Part shown: positions 1 through 9,897 of the stretch, piece by piece
Numbering within the stretch: the stretch's first letter is position 1
Layout of the letters: every line of letters begins with the position of its first letter
Assembly (NCBI GenBank): GCA_050031985.1
Contig: JBNAIG010000035.1
Location: forward strand, 248,001 to 312,000
Direction: 5' to 3'
DNA from: SZUA-368 sp028533045
GTDB lineage: Bacteria > Spirochaetota > Spirochaetia > DSM-2461
Length of the DNA: 64,000 bases
Notes under the pieces: generated by a model
The model's input: the letters and a program-made list of their open reading frames with translations, nothing else
The model's database searches: none
Told to the model about the DNA's origin: nothing
Program-made: the position numbers and the translations under genes

Positions 1-2
1 TT

Positions 3-3000
3 TACGCCGAAGACGAGGCGGGCAATGTGAACGAAGGCTATCTCCACCGGGACGATTTCTATGATATGATAGATGACCTGGACACCTTCCCCTCCATGGA
101 CGAAATCGGCCTGGCCGACCGGGATACCCCTGAAGAAGGAAGTCTGGTAACCGGCCACGACCAGCTGGAAGAGTACCGCCATTACCCCAATCCGGAGACG
201 GACCAGTTAAGTCTTGCCGGCTTCACCTACTCCTCCGACGATCAGCCGGAAATCGTCTACCAGAACCTGGACAGCACTGCCGCCGATGCGGCCGATAACG
301 AACTCTATCAGAAGAGCGACGTAATAGGCTACATCAACCCCGCAGACGGGAGCGATACCACCATCGACGAGGACAGCCTTTCCGTCTCCTTTTACAAAGA
401 CAGTGAAACCACCCCCTTCCTGACTCTGGAAAATACGGAAGACGACGATTCGGACGGTATTGAAACAGAATCGTCTGACAGCACTGTCACATTTTCCCTC
501 ACCCTTCAAGATGAGGGAGAGTACTTCGACGCAGGGGAATACAGCCTGATTATGACCGTTCAGGACAGTGAAGAAACCTACGCCCCTTCTGTGGAAGTCC
601 CCTTTACCATTGTGACCGGCGACTATCCCACCATTGCCATCACAGGGCCCGATGAAAACGAGACCTACGGAGCCAGCAGTTCCTCGGTCGTTCTTACCTT
701 GGAAGGTGTTATCGACGAATACGCCATAGACGACGTATCGGTGAAAATTGACGACGGCGATTACAGCGATGCCACGGGAAGCGGCACCTCCTGGTCCTGG
801 GGCCTGACTCAGACTGACTATGACGCCCTGGACGACGGACTCCATACTCTAACTGTCTACTCCCTGGGCGCCATAAAGACCTGGTACTTCCGCAAGGATG
901 CCACCGCCCCCACCATAGAAATCATCGATCCCCTTTCCGGTACCACACACAACGGTTCGGTAACCATTTACGGGGCCTGCGACGACAACACCAACATGGA
1001 GAGCATTGAAATCTATGTGGGCGATTACGGGGACAGGGAAACGGACGACTGGGAACTGTTGGAAGACAGTACCTACTCCTGGACCTACGAATTGTCCAAC
1101 CTGGAATACTACGCCTCTTCCGACTACGCTACGGAAACCTCGGCGGACAGTAATATCTGGGAACTATACATTTATGTCCGCGCCATCGACGAGGTGGGTA
1201 ATGAAGCGGTGATGGAAGACTATTACCTCTATCTCGACCCGGAAGGGGACCAGCCGGAAATTGTCATTACCAGTCCGGAAGACGATGAGGTAACCGGCGG
1301 AGAAATACAGGTCTACGGCACGGCCAGCGATGACGACGCCCTCTATTCCGTGGAATATCAGCTTGATGTGAACGGCGACGGGGACTACGACGATACGGCA
1401 GCCGCCTATGCCGACGGCAGCGGAACCTACGATGAAACGGCCGTTTACGAAGCGGACGGAACAAGCAGCTGGTCCTTTACGATTAACGAAGACGGAGAAC
1501 TGGCCAGCGACACCGAAGGGGAACAGAATGAAATCAATCTCCGCGTAAGAGCGGTGGATACCAAAGACGGCGTTACGGCCGACAAGGAGAGTTCCTGGAC
1601 CGAAGTCAGTCTTACCATTGATAACACCCTCCCCATAGTGGAAGAGGTGGAAATCGACTTTGACGACAGTACCGACAGCGGCGACGAGGAGAGCTATGAA
1701 AGCGGCATGATCGTGAGCGGCTCCTTCTGGATAGACGCCATCGTGAAGGATGAGAGCGGCATCGATCAGATAGACCGGGTCGACCTGAGCCCCCTTTCCG
1801 GCACGACTCAGATTGACGACGACTCCTCCATAACCTGGGATCTGGCCGACGAAGACGGTTACCTGCGCAAGCAGATCCACATTCCCGTGGATACTATAAA
1901 CGACGGAATCTTTGCCGATACGTCGGGAACCTTTACCATAAACATTAAGGCTACCGACAATACGGACCCCAACCCCTATACCACCTACTACTCAGTCTCA
2001 CTCTCGGTGGACAACTACTACCCCGAAGGAAGCTATACCGCCTCCACCGACGTAAGCGGCGACGAATATAAACTAACAGGTACCGCCACCGACACGGGAA
2101 CCGACTCGGGCACAGTGGAAGGGATTGAAAAAATCGTCCTCTACCTGGAAGACAGCTCTACCTACTACAACGGGGGAACAGGAGACAGCAGCAGCTCCTC
2201 AACAAGCCTCACCGTGAAAAACCGGGACAATTCCGATACGGTAGAATCGATTTCCCTTCCCGACTCCTCCGACTACCTGATCAGCATTGACAGTTTTACG
2301 GAAATGGGAGTATCCGACAGCGACGGGGACGGCTATATCGAAAGCCTGAGCCAGAGCGGGGATGACTACAACTGGTGGGCCCAGATCGATTCGACTCTCC
2401 TTCCCGACGGGGAAATGACTGTCCACTATCTGATTTACGATGAAGCGGGAAATATTAGCCACAGCTCGGAAGAACTATTCATAGGAAACAATCCCCCTCT
2501 CATCTCCTCCATCGAATTGGCCACAGACCTGGATTACAGCGGGACTGTGGATTCGGACGAATCGACGACTTTTACCAGTGATTACGACAGCACCGACTTT
2601 ACAGTACGAAACAATCTACTCACCGTAACAATCAATAAAACGAGCGATACCGGTAACGGCACCGTCAGCTATACCCTAACCGACACATACGGAAGCGGCG
2701 GCAGCTTCTCCGGGGATTTCTCCGATGATTCTGTAACGATAGATATCGGCAGCTTTGGAAATGATACTGACTCCAACGGAGCCACCTACAGCCTTATTAT
2801 CTACGATACGGAAGCCCTGAATCAGTCTTCCGGCCATAGCGGCGAAACCATAACCCTGGCCATGAACCTGGATAACAGTGACGACACCTCCCCCACCTTG
2901 GGAATTGCCCCCTTTGGTCAGTTCTACAGTGACGGAGAGGATGATTCGGCAAAAACCCTCTCCTCCGTGGACTCCTATACGGACAACATCCTCCTGGAAG

Positions 3001-4901
3001 ATGATGAAGTCATGGGACATGTGGAATACGCCGACGATAGCTCCCACGACGGAAGCGATGCAGACCTTTCGGGAGAAGTCATTTTCTACGGTAAGGCTTG
3101 GGACAACCAGAAGATTTCCACCATAACCGCCCTGATAGACGGATATAACGGAGACGCGGCCTTTGACGTTTACGACGAAGCCACAGGGGCTCTGTCAGAC
3201 ACAGACGGGGATTGGACCTTCGCTCTTGAAGGGGACAGCGCCGATGAAGGAAGCACCGGCTTTATTACCGAAGAGGAAGGAAATGTCTTTAACTGGACCT
3301 TCACCTTTGACACCAGCCAAATATCCGACGTAGCCGCCAACGATGTAGAGGTGACTTTTACCATTAGCGACGCCGGAGGAACCAGCTCCGATGGAAGCGA
3401 CAGCCTCACCGTAGACATAGTCCCCTACATCACCTCCCTGGAACGGGACGGAGACTACAATACGAACCGATCCCACTACGGTAAATATCCCGTTCAATCG
3501 GGAGAAATCCTCATCGTGAACGGTTTTAACCTGGATGGCAACACCTCCCATACGGTGGGAAGCAACTCGGGCTCTTTAAGTGTGACCGTAAACGGCATTG
3601 AATCGATTAACAACAGCAACGATAATGACCTCTCCTACAACAGCGAAGATGAGGGCAGTGACGAATCGGAACTCTGGAATGACGACCGCTATCTCTCGGT
3701 CTGGGGTACGGGGAACTACTTTGCCGAGAGCGATGAAACATTCGTAAGCTACCCCTCAATGAGCCAGGACAGCAGCGGAGAACTCTATGCGGTTTGGTCC
3801 GAACGAAGTATGAACCGGATGGTGATGAATACCATTGACGGGACGAAGGAATCGCTCTATACCACTTACGATCCTCCCGAATATACAGACATCTATGTTG
3901 ATTCTGACGACGAAGTGAATATTGCCTATTTAACTAACTACCAGTCCGGTAGCCAATGGGGCTGGATGGCTGTCTACACAGCAAACGCTCCTAACAGTGT
4001 AAGCTTCAGCAGCATCGATTACTACTATTACGGAATTGAATCTCTTCGTGATGATGAACGACTTCTTCAGTTCCAGCAGCCCCGTATTGCCGAACAGGAT
4101 GATTCAATCCACGTAGTCTATTATGACGAATATACGGGAGCAGCCAAATATTCCCAATTTGACGACGACGGAAGCGGAGCAGTAAGTAATAATAACAATT
4201 CAAACGAAAAAGGCTGGGTTGTACTGGACGGCGGTTATGATTCGGAAGACGATGAAGTGGTCAGCAACGGAGAAACCCAATCCAGCGCTGCCGGAGAATA
4301 CATCTCTATTGACCTGGACGAAGAGGGATACCCGGTAGTCATGTACTACGATAACGAAAACAGCACCCTTAAACTGGCCTGGAGCCGCTCCGCCGATACG
4401 ACTGAAGCGGATAACTGGACCAGACAGACCGTTTTCCAGTCCGACGACGATTACGCCCTCCAGTCGGGAACCCACATTATGATGAAGATAGATTCAAGCG
4501 GTAATATCCATGCCGTTTGTTACAATACGGGAGACAACGACCTTCTCTATCTTTACGCTTCCGACGCAGACGGCACCAGCAACTACAGCTTTGACTACGC
4601 CGTAGCCATTGATACCCAGGGAGCTTCCGGTGAAGGGGCGGACCTCATCCTTAACGGTGATGAACCCCATGTCTCCTACCGCTACCTGAACAAGGCCAGC
4701 ACCGTGGACGGTCTTAAATACGCCTACCAAACCACAGTGGACTCGGAAACGGTCTGGGAGTACATGATCGTCCCCGCCGAAGAGACAGTAGAAGACGCCC
4801 GAACCTGTATAGAGTACAACAAGGGCAGCGTCTGGACCGGCTCCATAGCCATTTCTTACCTGTCCGACCGCTACGAACTGGTTTACCTTCAGGAAGAATA
4901 G
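3..4901 (+). CDS. Giant acidic Ig-like/propeller surface protein, 5' truncated by the window
   Basis: The reading frame is open from base 3 (it reads YAEDEAGNVNEG) before the first possible GTG at 27, so the true start lies upstream of the window. About 1630 residues are visible. The first ~1100 are repeated beta-rich Ig-like modules with phrases such as TAPTIEIIDPLSG, QPEIVITSPEDDEVTGG and DNTLPIVEEV, typical of bacterial Ig-like surface proteins. The last ~400 residues change character, with repeats such as SMSQDSSGELYAVWSE, and resemble a beta-propeller of the BNR/sialidase-fold kind. Composition is very rich in Asp, Glu, Ser, Thr and Tyr and poor in Lys and Cys. Several DxDxDG-type loops (SDSDGDGYIE, NGDGDYDD) could bind calcium. 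Secretion signals would be upstream and cannot be seen. Probably a secreted or surface adhesin; no precise function can be assigned. It converges on transketolase. Confidence 0.8.
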   Translation, partial: YAEDEAGNVNEGYLHRDDFYDMIDDLDTFPSMDEIGLADRDTPEEGSLVTGHDQLEEYRHYPNPETDQLSLAGFTYSSDDQPEIVYQNLDSTAADAADNELYQKSDVIGYINPADGSDTTIDEDSLSVSFYKDSETTPFLTLENTEDDDSDGIETESSDSTVTFSLTLQDEGEYFDAGEYSLIMTVQDSEETYAPSVEVPFTIVTGDYPTIAITGPDENETYGASSSSVVLTLEGVIDEYAIDDVSVKIDDGDYSDATGSGTSWSWGLTQTDYDALDDGLHTLTVYSLGAIKTWYFRKDATAPTIEIIDPLSGTTHNGSVTIYGACDDNTNMESIEIYVGDYGDRETDDWELLEDSTYSWTYELSNLEYYASSDYATETSADSNIWELYIYVRAIDEVGNEAVMEDYYLYLDPEGDQPEIVITSPEDDEVTGGEIQVYGTASDDDALYSVEYQLDVNGDGDYDDTAAAYADGSGTYDETAVYEADGTSSWSFTINEDGELASDTEGEQNEINLRVRAVDTKDGVTADKESSWTEVSLTIDNTLPIVEEVEIDFDDSTDSGDEESYESGMIVSGSFWIDAIVKDESGIDQIDRVDLSPLSGTTQIDDDSSITWDLADEDGYLRKQIHIPVDTINDGIFADTSGTFTINIKATDNTDPNPYTTYYSVSLSVDNYYPEGSYTASTDVSGDEYKLTGTATDTGTDSGTVEGIEKIVLYLEDSSTYYNGGTGDSSSSSTSLTVKNRDNSDTVESISLPDSSDYLISIDSFTEMGVSDSDGDGYIESLSQSGDDYNWWAQIDSTLLPDGEMTVHYLIYDEAGNISHSSEELFIGNNPPLISSIELATDLDYSGTVDSDESTTFTSDYDSTDFTVRNNLLTVTINKTSDTGNGTVSYTLTDTYGSGGSFSGDFSDDSVTIDIGSFGNDTDSNGATYSLIIYDTEALNQSSGHSGETITLAMNLDNSDDTSPTLGIAPFGQFYSDGEDDSAKTLSSVDSYTDNILLEDDEVMGHVEYADDSSHDGSDADLSGEVIFYGKAWDNQKISTITALIDGYNGDAAFDVYDEATGALSDTDGDWTFALEGDSADEGSTGFITEEEGNVFNWTFTFDTSQISDVAANDVEVTFTISDAGGTSSDGSDSLTVDIVPYITSLERDGDYNTNRSHYGKYPVQSGEILIVNGFNLDGNTSHTVGSNSGSLSVTVNGIESINNSNDNDLSYNSEDEGSDESELWNDDRYLSVWGTGNYFAESDETFVSYPSMSQDSSGELYAVWSERSMNRMVMNTIDGTKESLYTTYDPPEYTDIYVDSDDEVNIAYLTNYQSGSQWGWMAVYTANAPNSVSFSSIDYYYYGIESLRDDERLLQFQQPRIAEQDDSIHVVYYDEYTGAAKYSQFDDDGSGAVSNNNNSNEKGWVVLDGGYDSEDDEVVSNGETQSSAAGEYISIDLDEEGYPVVMYYDNENSTLKLAWSRSADTTEADNWTRQTVFQSDDDYALQSGTHIMMKIDSSGNIHAVCYNTGDNDLLYLYASDADGTSNYSFDYAVAIDTQGASGEGADLILNGDEPHVSYRYLNKASTVDGLKYAYQTTVDSETVWEYMIVPAEETVEDARTCIEYNKGSVWTGSIAISYLSDRYELVYLQEE

Positions 4902-4913
4902 AAAAAAGGAAAC

Positions 4914-4957
4914 AAAAAAAGGGCAGCCCTCGGTCATCTGACAGGGGCTGCCCTTTC
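4914..4957. terminator. Bidirectional rho-independent terminator
   Basis: A perfect 9-bp GC-rich stem (GGGCAGCCC at 4921-4929, GGGCTGCCC at 4945-4953) is flanked by an A run on the left and TTT on the right. It can therefore end transcripts of both the surface protein (+) and transketolase (-), which converge here. Confidence 0.88.
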
Positions 4958-4986
4958 TCTTATGGCCGAATCGGCACTCTCAAGTT

Positions 4987-6978
4987 CTACAACTGCAGGG
5001 CCTTGGCCGCAATATTTTCTGCTGTAAAACCAAAGTGCTTAAACAGTTCTCCCCCGGGACCGGAAGCGCCGTAACCTTCCATAGAGATAACAGCCCCTTC
5101 AAGGCCCACATACTTGTACCACATATCACCCTTCTGGGCTTCCACGGCAACCCGCTTCTTTACAGACAGGGGAAGTACGTCTTCCTGGTAGTCATCATTC
5201 TGAGCGTCAAAGAGCTCCGTACAGGGCATGGAAACCACACGCACTTTCTTACCCTTGGCACGGATAATTTTCGCCGCGTCCACACAGGGTTTCACTTCAG
5301 AACCGGTAGCAATTAGAATGATATCGGGATGGCCCTGACAATCTTCCAAAACATAACCGCCCCGGGCAATGTCTTCCACCTGCGCTTCCGTTCTGGGAAG
5401 GGGCTCAAGGTTCTGACGGGAAAGGGCCAGAGCACTGGGGCCTCTGGTGTACTTAACAGCTTCCCGCCAGGCAATAGCCGTTTCCATCCAGTCCGCCGGA
5501 CGCCAGGTCTGAACACCGGGCATGAGCCGCAGAGTGGGCACCTGTTCGATGGGCTGGTGGGTGGGACCGTCTTCCCCTACCCCAATGGAGTCATGGGTAT
5601 AGATAAGAATGCTCTGCTGCTTCATGAGAGCGGCCATTCTAATAGCGTTCTGGGCATAATCCTTAAAGATAAGGAAGGTCGCGTTGTAAGCGAGGAAACC
5701 GCCGTGAAGAACCATTCCGTTAACCAGAGCGGTCATGGCAAATTCCCTTACCCCAAAGTGGATGTAGTTACCGTCCGCATCGTCGGCGGTAATACTCTTG
5801 GAACCGGACCAAAAAGTGAGGTTACTGGGAGCCAGGTCGGCCGAACCACCCACCAACTGGGGAACCAGCTTACCCATCTCTTCGAGAGACAGGAGAGAGG
5901 CCTTACGGGAGGCGATAGCCTTGGCATCGGTCATAAGCCCCTTAACGTACTTGTTATATTCCGCTTCCCATCCTTCGGGAAGCTTTCCTTCCATACGGAG
6001 AGTCAGCTCCTTGGCTTCGGCGGGATAAACCTTGGCATATTCAGCCATAAGAGAGTCCCACTCGACTTCGGCCTTGGCCCCCTTCTCTTTGGCGTTCCAG
6101 TCGGCATAAAGTTCTTCGGGCACATAAAAAAGCTCTTCATGTTCCCAACCCAGTTCCTTACGAACCAGTTTACACTCATCATCCCCCAAAGGAGCGCCGT
6201 GACAATCTTCCTTGCCTCCCTTGTTGGGAGAACCGTAACCGATTGTGGTTTTACAGATAATAAGGGAAGGTCGCTCTTCGTCGGCTTTAGCCTCGGAAAG
6301 GGCCTTTTGAATAGCATCGCCGTCATGACCGTCGATAGGACCGATGACCTGCCAGCCGTAAGCATCAAATCGTTTGCCCGTATCGTCGGTAAACCAGCCT
6401 TCCACCTCGCCGTCGATGGAAATACCGTTGTCATCGTAAAAGGCAATCAGCTTACCCAACTTATGAGTACCGGCAAAAGAAGCGGCTTCGTGGCTAATAC
6501 CTTCCATCATACAGCCGTCACCCAGGAAGGAGTAAGTGTGATGATCCACAACGGAAAAATTGTCTTTGTTATAGCGGGCGGCCAGGATCTTCTCGGCCAG
6601 GGCCATACCGACGGCATTGGTGATTCCCTGTCCCAGAGGGCCGGTAGTCGTATCTACACCGGGAACATCTTCGTATTCCGGGTGACCGGGAGTTTTGGAA
6701 CCGAGCTGGCGAAAGTTTTTCAAGTCCTCCAGGCTCAAATCGTAACCGGTCATGTGAAGGAGGGAATATATGAGCATGGAAGCGTGTCCGTTGGAAAGGA
6801 CAAAACGGTCCCGGTTAAACCAGTGAGGATTGGCCGGATTATGTTTAAGATTCCTTCTCCAAAGAACTTCGGCCATATCGGCCATTCCCATGGGAGCGCC
6901 GGGGTGTCCCGATTTGGCTTTCTGAACTCCGTCCATGGCTAAAATTCTCAGGGCATTAGCCTGCATTGAACTTTTCAC
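4987..6978 (-). CDS. tkt: Transketolase
   Basis: Thiamine-diphosphate enzyme of the non-oxidative pentose phosphate pathway. It transfers two-carbon units between ketoses and aldoses. The 663 residues match the family's usual length. Visible signatures are KSGHPGAPMGMAD with the conserved His near residue 25, the TPP/Mg motif GDGCMMEG followed by DDN around residues 154-184, and the central-domain GVGEDGPTHQP with catalytic His. The GTG start at 6978 is chosen because AAGGAG lies 8 nt upstream; an ATG four codons in (6966) is less well placed. It supplies sedoheptulose-7-phosphate, the substrate of gmhA encoded further along the window. It stands alone between a terminator and its own promoter. 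Confidence 0.97.
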   Translation of the reverse strand: MKSSMQANALRILAMDGVQKAKSGHPGAPMGMADMAEVLWRRNLKHNPANPHWFNRDRFVLSNGHASMLIYSLLHMTGYDLSLEDLKNFRQLGSKTPGHPEYEDVPGVDTTTGPLGQGITNAVGMALAEKILAARYNKDNFSVVDHHTYSFLGDGCMMEGISHEAASFAGTHKLGKLIAFYDDNGISIDGEVEGWFTDDTGKRFDAYGWQVIGPIDGHDGDAIQKALSEAKADEERPSLIICKTTIGYGSPNKGGKEDCHGAPLGDDECKLVRKELGWEHEELFYVPEELYADWNAKEKGAKAEVEWDSLMAEYAKVYPAEAKELTLRMEGKLPEGWEAEYNKYVKGLMTDAKAIASRKASLLSLEEMGKLVPQLVGGSADLAPSNLTFWSGSKSITADDADGNYIHFGVREFAMTALVNGMVLHGGFLAYNATFLIFKDYAQNAIRMAALMKQQSILIYTHDSIGVGEDGPTHQPIEQVPTLRLMPGVQTWRPADWMETAIAWREAVKYTRGPSALALSRQNLEPLPRTEAQVEDIARGGYVLEDCQGHPDIILIATGSEVKPCVDAAKIIRAKGKKVRVVSMPCTELFDAQNDDYQEDVLPLSVKKRVAVEAQKGDMWYKYVGLEGAVISMEGYGASGPGGELFKHFGFTAENIAAKALQL

Positions 6979-6999
6979 TTTTTTTACTCCTTAAATCGC

Positions 7000-7025
7000 T
7001 ATTATATTGCGACACTCAATATACT
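7000..7025 (-). promoter_or_regulatory. Probable tkt promoter
   Basis: On the minus strand a perfect TATAAT follows a weak TTTAGT by 16 nt. The Shine-Dalgarno AAGGAG and the GTG start of tkt come shortly after. The rest of the 225-bp AT-rich gap (6979-7203) shows no gene or clear structure. Confidence 0.6.
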
Positions 7026-7203
7026 AAATGAATAAAGTAAAGAATATACTAAAATGAAAAAGAGTGCAAAATATTTAGACCAAACTTTAAAGAACTTGTT
7101 TTTTTAATAGGAAAAACATCAATATTTAGATATATTAAAATCAGTTGCCCCACAGCTATAAAATTGTTTTGCCAACTTATTGTATGAAACAGGAGGGAAC
7201 CCT

Positions 7204-7713
7204 ATGGAAGATCAAGCCTATCAATTATTCCTGGATTTGGACGGAGTTATGGTGGACTTCAACCGGGGAGTGCATTTTTACACGGGAAAAAGCCCGGAGG
7301 ATCAAACTCCCAAACAGATGTGGTCCGTCCTTTCCCACGTAAAAAACTTCTACGCCAAACTGGACTGGACCGAAGACGGGCAGGACTTATGGGAAAAAAC
7401 CCGCATCCTCGATCCGGTAATTATTACCGGCCTCCCATTGGGAAAATGGGCGGAACCGCAAAAACGTGAGTGGTGCCGCCGGGAATTGGGAGAAGATATC
7501 CCCGTCATTTGTGGAAAGTCCAAAGAAAAACATCTTCTCGCATGGGACTGGCTTCACGAAAATGACCTGAGCCACGCCACCCCCATCCTCATAGACGACC
7601 GACTCAACCTCAAGTTCCCCTGGGAAGAGTCGGGGGGCCAGTTCATCCTCCACTTCTCCGCAGAGGAATCCCTTAATCAGCTACAGCAACTGCTGGGAGC
7701 CTTGACTATTTAA
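7204..7713 (+). CDS. HAD-superfamily 5'-nucleotidase-like phosphatase
   Basis: 169 residues from an ATG preceded by AGGAGGG at a good distance; an in-frame TTG at 7180 has no ribosome site. Residues 8-17 read FLDLDGVMVD, the HAD nucleophile motif DxDGV. A later IDDRLNLKFPWEE resembles the acidic motif IV with two Asp. The spacing and the small cap resemble NT5C-type deoxynucleotidases, so a role in nucleotide dephosphorylation is plausible but the substrate is unproven. The 3' end overlaps the converging rnhA end by 8 nt, with no terminator visible between them. Confidence 0.7.
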   Translation: MEDQAYQLFLDLDGVMVDFNRGVHFYTGKSPEDQTPKQMWSVLSHVKNFYAKLDWTEDGQDLWEKTRILDPVIITGLPLGKWAEPQKREWCRRELGEDIPVICGKSKEKHLLAWDWLHENDLSHATPILIDDRLNLKFPWEESGGQFILHFSAEESLNQLQQLLGALTI

Positions 7714-8158
7714 ACTTCAAACGCTCCGCTTCCACCATGGAGTCGCACTCTTCATTATAATGGTTACCCGCATGGGCTTTGACCCAGTTCCATTCCGGCT
7801 TGAGTTCATCGTCCAAGCCTTTGAGCTCCTGCCAGTACTCTTTATTCTTTACAGGCTTCTTGGCCGCAGTTACCCAACCTTTCTTAATCCAGCCGTCGAC
7901 CCACTGGGTGATTCCCTTCTGGACATATTGGGAGTCGGTATGCATCTCAATACTCGCCCGGGGAATATCGTTAGCCAGGAGAAATTTCAGAGCCTGAATA
8001 ACCGCATTCAGCTCCATTTTATTGTTAGTGGTGGACGGCTCTCCCCCGGAAAGACGGTACTCTTTCCCTTCGGTGAGAATAACGGCAGCCCAACCGCCGG
8101 GACCGGGGTTACCGGTACAGCCGCCGTCGGTGTAAATTATAGTCTTGTTTATGTTCAT
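7706..8158 (-). CDS. rnhA: Ribonuclease HI
   Basis: Cleaves the RNA strand of RNA:DNA hybrids during replication and repair. 150 residues is the standard bacterial RNase HI length. The acidic catalytic set is visible: Asp11 in YTDGGCTGNPGPGGWA, Glu in KMELNAV (about residue 49), Asp in HTDSQYV (about 71) and Asp in EECDSMVEAE (about 138). The start ATG at 8158 has no Shine-Dalgarno sequence. A TATAAT ends only 7 nt upstream, so the mRNA is predicted to be leaderless. Confidence 0.96.
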   Translation of the reverse strand: MNINKTIIYTDGGCTGNPGPGGWAAVILTEGKEYRLSGGEPSTTNNKMELNAVIQALKFLLANDIPRASIEMHTDSQYVQKGITQWVDGWIKKGWVTAAKKPVKNKEYWQELKGLDDELKPEWNWVKAHAGNHYNEECDSMVEAERLKFK

Positions 8159-8195
8159 TTTGTGGATTATAGACTATAATCGCCCCATGAATCAA
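8150..8195. promoter_or_regulatory. Symmetric divergent promoter for rnhA and the barrel gene
   Basis: GATTATAGACTATAATC (8165-8181) is a perfect 8-bp inverted repeat around the A at 8173. It presents TATAAT to both strands: 8175-8180 on plus and 8171-8166 on minus. The plus box ends 6 nt before the ATG at 8187. The minus box ends 7 nt before the ATG of rnhA, with a minus-strand -35 TTGATT (8195-8190) at 18 nt spacing. Transcription should start at or next to both start codons. The plus-strand -35 is weak (TGTTCA). Confidence 0.7.
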
Positions 8196-9875
8196 TTAAA
8201 GTTGTCTATCATCTCAGCGGTATTACTCCTTTTAGTAAACCTTTCACTCAGCGCCCAGTGGGATCAGGAACTCATTCCCCTGGACGACGAACTATATGAA
8301 TTAACAGAGCTTCTCTACGAAGAAGCGGGGTTGATCATTCCCACACTGGCCCGCCCCTGGACCAGGGCCGAACTTAATAACCTTCTTGACCGATTACCCG
8401 CCGATAAACTCTCATTGCCCTCCCTCCAGCTGATGGGCGAATTAAGTCAGCTTAATAATCCTGAACCTTCTAAGGAGTGGGAAGGTTTCGCCTTCAGAAT
8501 GGATATGGCCCTCTCCCTGGAGTATTTTGACCACGAAATCCTCTACTCCGAAGGCGATGTTCCCGACCTTTATCCCGTGGAATATGCGACCCAGGATCAT
8601 CAGAATTTGTTGGAGATTCCCTTTCATATCTCCTATTTTGACAATCTATATATGGAAAGCCGCATCAATTTGCGTGAAACACCCGTTTTAGACCTGGAAA
8701 ATGAGGATAATTACACCAACCTCCCCTCCGAAGCCTACGATATGGACTTTATGTTCCCCCAACGGGCCTATGTTAGTTACGGCGGAGAACAGTGGAATGT
8801 GGCTTTAGGCCGATTTGCCGAAGACTGGGGAAATGGCCGGACGGGCAATATGTTCCTCTCTCCCAACAGTGACTATATAGATCATTTCCGCTTTGCCGCC
8901 CTTATGGATAAATTCACCTTTACCTATATTTTTGCCTCTTTGGAGTCCCGTGTAGGAGTTGAAGATATAGACACCGATGGTGATGGTGAAATAGACAGCA
9001 GCGGCGTAAGCTACGATTCGGGTGGCTGGTCCGGGAGCAAATCCCTGGTTGCCCACCGCTTTGAATTCAATCCCTCCAAAAGACTACGCATATCATTTGT
9101 GGAAGGACTGATTATGGGGGGAGAAGACTTTCAGCTAACCCTTTATCACTTCAATCCCATGATGCTCTACCATAACTGGTTCACCGGTAACTACGGCAAC
9201 TCTTACCACAGCCTGGAAGTAGATTATACCATCCCCAACTACCGTTTCTATACACAAATCTGCCTGGACCAATATCAATCTGTTGCGGAAAGCCTAATGT
9301 ACCCGGATAACGCCGATGAACCGGCGGCTTATGGATTTATGGCCGGTTATGAATCAACCCACAGAGCCAAGTCCGGCTACTTTCACTCAGGATTTGAATT
9401 CGTTTATACCTCTCCCTATCTCTATACCTATGACGATTATTACAATCGCCCCACCAACGGCCAATTCTATTCGGCCGATACAAGTTATATAATAGAGACA
9501 CCTCTGGGCTATTCGGAGGGTCCCGATACGATTGTTTTCTCTCTCTATGGAGCCTATGAGGTTCCCCGGGAGTGGTCTCTGACAGGAGAAGTCCGTTACA
9601 CCATTAGCGGGGAAAACACCATTGAAACGGTCTACCCCTTTGGTAATGACGATGCGGACCTGGATAATCTGACTCCCACGGGAGATGCCGAATATGAGTG
9701 GAAGTTTGCCCTGGACGGGGAAAAAACACTTAGCGAACAGCTCTCTGTTGGCGCGGGAGTTGCCTTGTACCTAAAGGATAATCCGGAAGCCCTTTTCATG
9801 TCCGACGATGACGAGACCTATTCGGGAACCCTGGATAGCGTGGAATGGAACTGTTTTATGAGTTATAGTTTGTAA
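8187..9875 (+). CDS. Outer-membrane beta-barrel protein, possibly Wzi-like
   Basis: 563 residues from the ATG at 8187. A signal peptide (MNQLKLSIISAVLLLLVNLS, cut near SAQW) is followed by a helical segment, LYELTELLYEEAG with RPWTRAELNNLLDRLPA, which matches in pattern the N-termini of the two barrel proteins at 35293 and 38680. The remainder alternates aromatic and polar residues like amphipathic strands, with long acidic loops. It ends in CFMSYSL, consistent with an outer-membrane barrel. A loop near residues 260-270 reads DIDTDGDGEID, a DxDxDG calcium-binding type motif. A capsule-assembly or porin role is inferred, not shown. It is followed 22 nt later by a beta-helix lipoprotein, probably as a two-gene operon. 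Confidence 0.7.
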   Translation: MNQLKLSIISAVLLLLVNLSLSAQWDQELIPLDDELYELTELLYEEAGLIIPTLARPWTRAELNNLLDRLPADKLSLPSLQLMGELSQLNNPEPSKEWEGFAFRMDMALSLEYFDHEILYSEGDVPDLYPVEYATQDHQNLLEIPFHISYFDNLYMESRINLRETPVLDLENEDNYTNLPSEAYDMDFMFPQRAYVSYGGEQWNVALGRFAEDWGNGRTGNMFLSPNSDYIDHFRFAALMDKFTFTYIFASLESRVGVEDIDTDGDGEIDSSGVSYDSGGWSGSKSLVAHRFEFNPSKRLRISFVEGLIMGGEDFQLTLYHFNPMMLYHNWFTGNYGNSYHSLEVDYTIPNYRFYTQICLDQYQSVAESLMYPDNADEPAAYGFMAGYESTHRAKSGYFHSGFEFVYTSPYLYTYDDYYNRPTNGQFYSADTSYIIETPLGYSEGPDTIVFSLYGAYEVPREWSLTGEVRYTISGENTIETVYPFGNDDADLDNLTPTGDAEYEWKFALDGEKTLSEQLSVGAGVALYLKDNPEALFMSDDDETYSGTLDSVEWNCFMSYSL

Positions 9876-9897
9876 GAAGGCAAGGAGGACTGGCAAA

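Noticed and set aside
5329..6942. 537-codon open frame opposite transketolase
   Set aside because: Antisense shadow of tkt caused by its codon bias; no recognisable protein features.
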